A program made the position numbers and the translations under genes. The notes beneath the pieces were generated by a model. That model worked only from the letters and a program-made list of their open reading frames with translations, was not told where the DNA came from and ran no database searches. This document shows, in pieces, positions 59,364 through 64,000 of a DNA stretch of 64,000 bases. Origin of the DNA: Cyanobacteriota bacterium (GTDB lineage: Bacteria > Acidobacteriota > Vicinamibacteria > Vicinamibacterales > UBA2999); the NCBI GenBank assembly GCA_019752015.1, contig JAIEMQ010000001.1, forward strand, positions 23,784-87,783, given 5' to 3'. The number at the start of each line of letters is the position of its first letter. Positions within the stretch are counted from its first letter, which is position 1.

Positions 59364-61091
59364 ATGAACAGTCCGTACAGGAAAAGCTCGCTCCTCACAG
59401 CGGCAACGATTCTTCTCACCACCATCGTTGCTGGAGCGCAACAAGCCGGCGGCCGCCCCGCTCAGGAAGGGATGCCCGCAACCATTCCGGCATCGATCGT
59501 CACGGCCGCGGAGAAGATCGCCAACGATCCGCAGGTACTCGCGCTGATCAAAGATCAGAGCACCGATGCGGCCGCCAAGGCGCGATGGAATCAATTCCTC
59601 GAGCTCGTTCGCATCCCGTCGCCGTCGCGCCAGGAGCATCTGAAGGCGGCCGAGATTCATCGGCGGCTGGTGAACGAATGGGGATTCTCTCCGGCCGACG
59701 TGATGACGCGCGCCGACGGGATCATCGCCGCCAGCGATACAAACATCGTCGATAACCTGCCGGTCTACAACGCGTGCGTGGTGATCGAGGGTTCGTACGC
59801 GGGCAGCGCCGGCGCGCAAAATTACAAGGGACAGTTCCCCAAGGTGCTCGTCGAGGGTCACATCGATGTGGTCAATCCTGAGGATCTGGCCCTGATGCCC
59901 CCGGGCGACCCGTTCATCCACATCAAGCTGCAGCCGTATGCGCAGCCGGTCGTCGCAACACCGCAGGAGCTCGCGGCCATTCCCGGCGAGCTGTCGTTCG
60001 ATGCGAAGGGTCGCGTGATCGAAAACGACAACTACGCCACGGCCAGCAGGATTTTCGCGAATGCGAAAGAGGCCGAGGCCGGCGGCGGCGTGCGCATCTA
60101 CGTGCCCGGCTACGGCGACATGATGCCGAGCACCTCCAACGCATTCGTTCTCGCGGCCGCGATGAAGAAACACAAGATTCGGCCGATCTACGACATCTGG
60201 ATCTGCGGCACCGCAGGCGAAGAAGGCAAGGGCAACCTGGCGGGCATGAAGCAGCTGTATGGTTTCGATCAGAAGGCGGGCACCGGATCCAACCCCCTTA
60301 ACTTCGTCGCGAACTTCGGTCTCGAGGGCGGCGGCGTGGTCAACTTCCTCGGCAGCTACCGCTTCGAGATGAAATTCAAGGCGCCGTCGCCGCGCGTGGA
60401 CGGTCCGAGCGCGCCCGCGGCAATGGCCGCGGCGATCGCGATGATCGCCGACGTGAAGACGCCATCGGAGCTTCGCGAAGGCGCGCCGCGCACCACCTAC
60501 ACCGTCGGCCGCGCCAGCTGCGAGCCCCCGCCGGCGGCCAACATGGGTGTGCCGAGCTGCGCGATCGAAGTCGACATGCGCTCGACGCGAAAGGAAACGC
60601 TCGATGAGATTCGCACGACCATCGAGCCGATGTTCCAGGCCGGCGTCACCGCTGAAAACGCCAGGCATGGGCGCAAGGACGGCAGCGATGAAGCGATCAG
60701 CCTGGAGTTGATGTGGTACGGTCTGCGGCCGGCGTTCGTCGCGGAGAGCGTGGACAACGTTGCGATCCACGCCGGACTTCAGTCGGGCATCCAGTTGGGC
60801 GTCCTCAACTCACCAATGGTCGGCACCGGATCGGGCAGCCTGAATGACAACGTTCCCGCGAACACCGGCATCCCGACGTATCAATTCAGCCTGGCCTCGT
60901 CCGCGGCGGGCGCCGGTGGACATGCGTTCTGGGAATGGGGCACGCGAGGCACGCCCGCCAACGAGGTGGCGCGCATGCATCGCGTCCTCACGGCGGCGTT
61001 GATCGTGTCCGGGTTCCACGCCGCGGATGGCACGGTCGTGCAGCCGGCGGTCGGCCCCATGGGCAAACGCACGCGCGAAGTTGTTCGATAA
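59364..61091 (+). CDS. Secreted M20-family metallopeptidase
   Basis: 575 residues from ATG 59364 (frame open at 59334). Signal segment LLTAATILLTTIVAGA. M20 motifs: VLVEGHIDVVN for the first His and Asp, CGTAGEEGKGN for the catalytic Glu and metal Glu, and CAIEVDMRSTRKETLDEI in the dimerisation domain. Near the C-terminus SSAAGAGGHAFWEWGT provides a metal-binding His. It probably acts on small peptides in the periplasm. An extra M20 dimerisation-like protein is encoded 15 bp downstream. Confidence 0.88.
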   Translation: MNSPYRKSSLLTAATILLTTIVAGAQQAGGRPAQEGMPATIPASIVTAAEKIANDPQVLALIKDQSTDAAAKARWNQFLELVRIPSPSRQEHLKAAEIHRRLVNEWGFSPADVMTRADGIIAASDTNIVDNLPVYNACVVIEGSYAGSAGAQNYKGQFPKVLVEGHIDVVNPEDLALMPPGDPFIHIKLQPYAQPVVATPQELAAIPGELSFDAKGRVIENDNYATASRIFANAKEAEAGGGVRIYVPGYGDMMPSTSNAFVLAAAMKKHKIRPIYDIWICGTAGEEGKGNLAGMKQLYGFDQKAGTGSNPLNFVANFGLEGGGVVNFLGSYRFEMKFKAPSPRVDGPSAPAAMAAAIAMIADVKTPSELREGAPRTTYTVGRASCEPPPAANMGVPSCAIEVDMRSTRKETLDEIRTTIEPMFQAGVTAENARHGRKDGSDEAISLELMWYGLRPAFVAESVDNVAIHAGLQSGIQLGVLNSPMVGTGSGSLNDNVPANTGIPTYQFSLASSAAGAGGHAFWEWGTRGTPANEVARMHRVLTAALIVSGFHAADGTVVQPAVGPMGKRTREVVR

Positions 61092-61106
61092 CCGGGAGCA
61101 TCGGTC

Positions 61107-61538
61107 ATGAAACGTCTGATTCCTTCGCTCATATTCATCGTCAGCGTCGCCGCCACGCCGGCCTTCGCCCAGCAATCAGGGAACCTGCGCGTCGAGTTCC
61201 AGGGGCCTGGCGGTCACAGCTCCGGCGCCTATGGACGCGTCAGCGCCCTGCACGCCGCCGCGCGCGCCGTCATTCTGATTCAGAAGGCATTGCCCGCCGG
61301 CAGCTACCAGATCACGAACCTGACCGGCGGAAACTCAGTCAACTCGATCGCGTCGGACGGCCTCATCGAGCTGAAGCTGACCGCCTCGAATGCCAAGGGC
61401 TACCAGGAGCTCGTCGCCGCCGTGACCAAAGCGGCCGCTGAAGGCGCCGCGGCTGAGAATGCGTTTCGAGGCGTGAAGACCGGGGACCTCACAAGCGGCG
61501 CGCCGGCCACGGTGCGATCCAGCGTCAAACCGTTTTGA
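61107..61538 (+). CDS. Exported stand-alone M20 dimerisation-like domain
   Basis: 143 residues with a signal peptide (MKRLIPSLIFIVSVAATPAFA). The mature part is a lone M20 dimerisation (lid) domain: LRVEFQGPGGHSSGAYGRVS, LTGGNSVNSIASDGLIELKL. No catalytic-domain residues are encoded. It lies 15 bp after the M20 peptidase gene on the same strand, so it may bind that enzyme. It could also be a remnant of a second peptidase that kept a signal peptide. Confidence 0.78.
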   Translation: MKRLIPSLIFIVSVAATPAFAQQSGNLRVEFQGPGGHSSGAYGRVSALHAAARAVILIQKALPAGSYQITNLTGGNSVNSIASDGLIELKLTASNAKGYQELVAAVTKAAAEGAAAENAFRGVKTGDLTSGAPATVRSSVKPF

Positions 61539-61560
61539 GGCGGTCGAGCCTGCCCTTAAC

Positions 61561-61582
61561 TTAGCGAATCGCTAATTTTCGC
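61561..61582 (+). terminator. TTAGCGA-A-TCGCTAA hairpin with T run
   Basis: Seven-base arms followed by TTTTCG, about 25 bp after the stop of the dimerisation-domain gene. Low-GC stem, but placement fits a factor-independent terminator. Confidence 0.5.
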
Positions 61583-61589
61583 GGCCTGC

Positions 61590-61708
61590 CCGCAACTTAG
61601 CGAAAGCTCCATATGAGCTTGCGGCCGAGGTGCTGGCGACCATCGCCACCCGCGACGCCGTTTCCCTGGAGATGCCGATCGCGAATCTCTTCGACTTTCT
61701 GCTTTAGG
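61590..61708 (+). other. Possible 3' gene fragment
   Basis: A frame without start codon reads LAKAPYELAAEVLATIATRD, AVSLEMPIANLFDFLL and stop at 61708. It looks like the C-terminus of a lost protein; the family cannot be told. Confidence 0.3.
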
Positions 61709-61716
61709 ATGGTTGG

Positions 61717-61929
61717 GTGATCGGTCTTGGCAGGATGTTGATGATCGTCGGCGGGATACTCGTCCTGCTCGGCGCAGTGTTTACGTTCGGCGGACGCATC
61801 CCCTGGCTTGGCCGCCTGCCAGGCGACATCGTCATCGAGCGCCCCAACTTCCGCTTCTATTTCCCAATCGGAACGTCGATCCTCATCAGCATCATCCTCT
61901 CGCTGATCGCGGCGGCGTTTCGCAGGTAA
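61717..61929 (+). CDS. DUF2905 small membrane protein
   Basis: 70 residues from GTG 61717. Two hydrophobic segments (MLMIVGGILVLLGAVFTFGG, LISIILSLIAAAF) surround the family signature GRIPWLGRLPGDIVIERPNF. DUF2905 is a conserved inner-membrane protein of unknown function. Confidence 0.92.
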   Translation: MIGLGRMLMIVGGILVLLGAVFTFGGRIPWLGRLPGDIVIERPNFRFYFPIGTSILISIILSLIAAAFRR

Positions 61930-61948
61930 CGAGGCCGGGCGCTTAGAG

Positions 61949-61968
61949 GGTTCCAACGCGTTGGAACC
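61949..61968 (+). terminator. Perfect palindrome GGTTCCAACGCGTTGGAACC
   Basis: A 20-bp perfect palindrome 20 bp after the DUF2905 stop, between converging genes. It may stop transcription or be a repeat copy; a diverged GGAATTTCTGGAACC word follows. Confidence 0.5.
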
Positions 61969-62011
61969 GAGTGTCTGGACCGCCTGGAATTTCTGGAACC
62001 CGTGAAACCCT

Positions 62012-62512
62012 TTACTTTGCGCGCTCGAGCGTCAGCCGCCGCGTCAATGCTTCGCCGCCGGCTTTCATCGATCCCGGCGCGGGGCCGAAGATCAACCTGC
62101 CGTTGTCGAACTTGAAGAACCGCTTCTGTTCGGTGCCGACGTAATCGGGCCGCCACGCCGAATCGACCTTCAACGTCACGCTGCCTTCGGTGCCGTTGAT
62201 CGTACACGCGCCTGAATACGCAATGTAGGTGCTGAGCAACGCGGCGGTCATCTGCTGGCCAATTGGCTTGCCGTTCGTGAACGACGGCACATCGCCGGAC
62301 ATGATCTGCACGTAGCAGTAGCCGCCGTCGACGACGATCGAGCCGACCGGCTGCCCGCCCCAAGGCAACCGCGCGACCGTGCCGTCGGCGCGGATGTCCT
62401 CGGCCGACAGCAGTTTCCATCGACCCTCGATGCTGTCAATCCGGCTAAAGCCGGACGCTACGTGAACACTCAGGCTGCAAAGCAGGACGAGGAGCGTGGT
62501 CAGGATCTTCAT
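62012..62512 (-). CDS. Secreted lipocalin-like protein
   Basis: 166 residues with a signal peptide (TTLLVLLCSLSVHVASG). IEGRWKLLSAEDIRADGTVA and GGQPVGSIVVDGGYCYVQIM are the first strands of a Lipocalin_5-like barrel; AYSGACTINGTEGSVTLKVD and GTEQKRFFKFDNGRLIF complete it. It probably binds a small hydrophobic ligand or is structural. Confidence 0.83.
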   Translation of the reverse strand: MKILTTLLVLLCSLSVHVASGFSRIDSIEGRWKLLSAEDIRADGTVARLPWGGQPVGSIVVDGGYCYVQIMSGDVPSFTNGKPIGQQMTAALLSTYIAYSGACTINGTEGSVTLKVDSAWRPDYVGTEQKRFFKFDNGRLIFGPAPGSMKAGGEALTRRLTLERAK

Positions 62513-62540
62513 AGTCCCGCATTTTACGAGGTCTTAACCC

Positions 62541-62575
62541 GTCAGGGCCGCAGAAGGCACGGAAGGCTCAGATCA
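62541..62575. repeat. Single copy of the CAGGGCCGCAGAAGGC repeat
   Basis: CAGGGCCGCAGAAGGCACGG followed by AAGGCTCAG, the same unit as the tandem array at 9070-9181, here upstream of the outer-membrane protein gene. Confidence 0.8.
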
Positions 62576-62673
62576 GCTTCCGGTCTATAGCTGCGCTAGG
62601 CCGGCGCAGGGCATGGTGCTTGCAGCGGGAAATGAAGGGATGACGACCCACGGCGTAACCCATAGGAGGCATG

Positions 62674-63282
62674 ATGCAAGTTCGTAAGCTATTGATGATC
62701 AGCGCGCTGTCGCTGATGCTGCTCCCCGCGTCGGCGCAGGCGCAGAGCTGGTTCTTTTCTCCGTTTATCGGCGGCAACTTCGGCGGCAACGCCAACTTCG
62801 GCGATTTCCCCAACAACTCCGACGCGGTGGAGCGCCGGATGGATTTCGGCGCGACGCTCGGCTGGAACCCAAGTGTGGTGGGCTTCGAGGTCGATCTCGG
62901 CTTTGCGCCGAACTTCTTCGAAAATACCGCGGGCGACCGTAACTTCCAGTTCGGCACCAACAACGTGACCACGGTGATGGGCAACCTGTTGTTGACTGTG
63001 CCACCCGGCGGCGGCCTGCATCCATACGCGTCGGCCGGTCTCGGCCTGATCCGCTCATCGGTGTCGAGCGCCACGGGTCTCTTCAACAACCTCTCCACCA
63101 ATGATCTGGGCGTCAACATCGGTGGCGGTCTGAACGGTTACTTCAACGACAGGATCGGCATCCGCGGCGACCTGCGCTACTTTCGCTCGCTGCAGGACAC
63201 CCAGGCGAACACCAATCTCGATTTATCGTTAGGCAACTTCGATTTCTGGCGCGGCTCGGTCGGTCTTACCTTCAGGTGGTGA
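62674..63282 (+). CDS. Outer-membrane beta-barrel protein
   Basis: 202 residues from ATG 62674; the ATG at 62671 is only one base after AGGAGG, so the second is preferred. Signal peptide (LLMISALSLMLLPASAQA) and alternating-hydrophobicity strands with OmpW/OmpA-like ends (FFSPFIGGNFGGNANFG, LLTVPPGGGLHPYASAGLGL, RIGIRGDLRYFRSL, and a final WRGSVGLTFRW with the C-terminal aromatic of barrels). No periplasmic OmpA domain follows. Confidence 0.87.
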   Translation: MQVRKLLMISALSLMLLPASAQAQSWFFSPFIGGNFGGNANFGDFPNNSDAVERRMDFGATLGWNPSVVGFEVDLGFAPNFFENTAGDRNFQFGTNNVTTVMGNLLLTVPPGGGLHPYASAGLGLIRSSVSSATGLFNNLSTNDLGVNIGGGLNGYFNDRIGIRGDLRYFRSLQDTQANTNLDLSLGNFDFWRGSVGLTFRW

Positions 63283-63295
63283 CAGCTCTTCTGTA

Positions 63296-63329
63296 GGCGA
63301 ATGTGCGGAATGTTCTTCCGCACTTCGCC
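63296..63329 (+). terminator. Long hairpin after the barrel gene
   Basis: GGCGAATGTGCGGAA-TGTTC-TTCCGCACTTCGCC: fourteen paired positions with one bulged T, ending 47 bases after the stop codon. Confidence 0.6.
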
Positions 63330-63437
63330 CACATACTGCATCAGTTTCTGCAAAATCGTTCTTGATTCCGTCCCACTCGTAGATTAAAAACACCTTGTTT
63401 CCTCATCACCCGCATCAATGCTCGAAGGGGTACAGGT

Positions 63438-63956
63438 GTGATCCGTACGTTGGTCGTGTCTGTGACGGTACTGATCGTGAGCACGTCGACGCTCCACGCG
63501 CAGTACTTTGGCCGCAACAAGGTCGAGTACTTCGACTTTGATTTCCGCATCCTCGCCACCGAGCACTTCGACGTCTACTACTACCCTCGCGAAGAGCGCG
63601 CTGCCCGCATTGCCGCGCAGATGGCTGAGCGCTGGTATTCACGTTTCTCGACGCTGCTCAATCACGAATTCAACACGCGGCAGCCGCTCGTGCTCTACGG
63701 CAGCCAGGCGGAGTTCGCACAGACCAATGTCGTGCCGGGGCTGCTGCCGGATTCGGTCGGCGGCGTCACCGACGCGGCGCGCCGGCGGGTGACGATGCCG
63801 TTTGCGCCGACGATGGCCGAGACCAACCGCGTGCTCGGCCACGAAATCGCGCACGCCTTTCAATTCGACATCGCCCGCCGCCACGGCGGTGATACGGCCC
63901 AACCGCTGTGGTTCATCGAAGGCATTAGGCCTGATCCGATTCAGTGGACGGTTTAG
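63438..63956 (+). pseudogene. Peptidase MA-like secreted metalloprotease, truncated by an insertion
   Basis: GTG 63438 starts a signal peptide (RTLVVSVTVLIVSTSTLHA). The body is the N-terminus of large acidobacterial proteases with a gluzincin motif and PD40 propeller: FGRNKVEYFDFDFRILATEH, YYPREERAARIAAQMAERWY, zinc motif GHEIAHAFQFDI, then LWFIEG. Normally the propeller follows; here the frame changes abruptly to IRPDPIQWTV and stops at 63956. The junction sequence TGATCCGATTCAGTGGACGG looks like an insertion-sequence end. The protein would lack most of its catalytic domain. Confidence 0.7.
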
Positions 63957-64000
63957 TTACGCTGTTTGAGTTCTTCGTCGTTCTTTCTTCGTTCTCATGA
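63932..64000 (-). mobile_element. End of a probable insertion sequence, cut by the window edge
   Basis: From about 63932 the sequence TGATCCGATTCAGTGGACGG resembles IS3-group terminal repeats (TGA..., AGTGGAC). The minus strand of the next bases reads RTKKERRRTQTA and stop just before this end, as a transposase C-terminus would. AT content rises sharply. Only 69 bp are visible, so the family is uncertain. Confidence 0.45.

Overview
The window is GC-rich chromosomal DNA, most probably from an Acidobacteriota bacterium of the Vicinamibacteria type. The best internal pointers are an acidobacterial duplicated orphan permease (ADOP) with its PadR regulator, many secreted peptidases and beta-propeller proteins, PQQ and c-type cytochrome enzymes, and many families of short palindromic or tandem intergenic repeats. 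The lineage is inferred from gene content only.

Layout. 1-3.35 kb (minus): periplasmic sulfite-oxidase-like molybdoenzyme, diheme cytochrome, DUF1295 membrane protein and an epoxide-hydrolase-like enzyme. 3.6-7.4 kb (minus): LytS-type kinase with two response regulators, one LytTR and one PP2C phosphatase. 7.5-11.8 kb (plus): GluQRS, remains of an ABC-2 transporter, M14 peptidase. 11.8-13.6 kb: repeats, a 55-residue basic protein, and a membrane protein/XRE regulator pair. 13.6-21.3 kb: secreted propeller, VOC and SGNH proteins, then a split NosR-like FMN/Fe-S module, a dicarboxylate symporter and an ApbE flavin transferase. 21.4-28.8 kb: heme c/copper-monooxygenase-like protein and partner, NatAB-like transporter with an S33 peptidase, PD40 protein, DoxX. 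28.9-38.5 kb: HxlR regulator, isocitrate dehydrogenase, ORF6N protein, broken Ser/Thr kinase, DPP IV, SDR, phosphodiesterase. 38.5-40 kb: a REP-associated Y1 transposase between two REP arrays. 40-53.6 kb: double creatininase protein, three adjacent frameshifted genes, DUF1028, NHL, broken ADOP, PadR, TPR, PQQ alcohol dehydrogenase, SGNH, DUF3667. 53.8-59.2 kb: accessory region with a PIN/Phd module, a DUF4926 protein, an RHH/RlmJ-like/DUF4145 fusion, a recombinase fragment, and a 2.6-kb insert bounded by a 46-bp repeat of the tRNA-Lys 3' half that carries an HTH/nucleotidyltransferase pair. 59.3-64 kb: M20 peptidase and a lone M20 dimerisation domain, small membrane, lipocalin-like and outer-membrane proteins, and a metallopeptidase apparently cut by an insertion sequence at the window edge.

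Two themes run through the window. First, short repeats do not stay between genes: they provide a start codon, C-terminal tails and internal loops of otherwise normal proteins. Second, many accessory genes are decayed or frameshifted (ABC transporter, PD40 paralogue, protein kinase, DUF2167, TerB-like, ADOP, TPR). True decay and assembly indels cannot be separated from one sequence. The most original candidates are the RHH/RlmJ-like/DUF4145 fusion with DUF4926, and the tRNA-Lys insert with its HTH/NTase pair.
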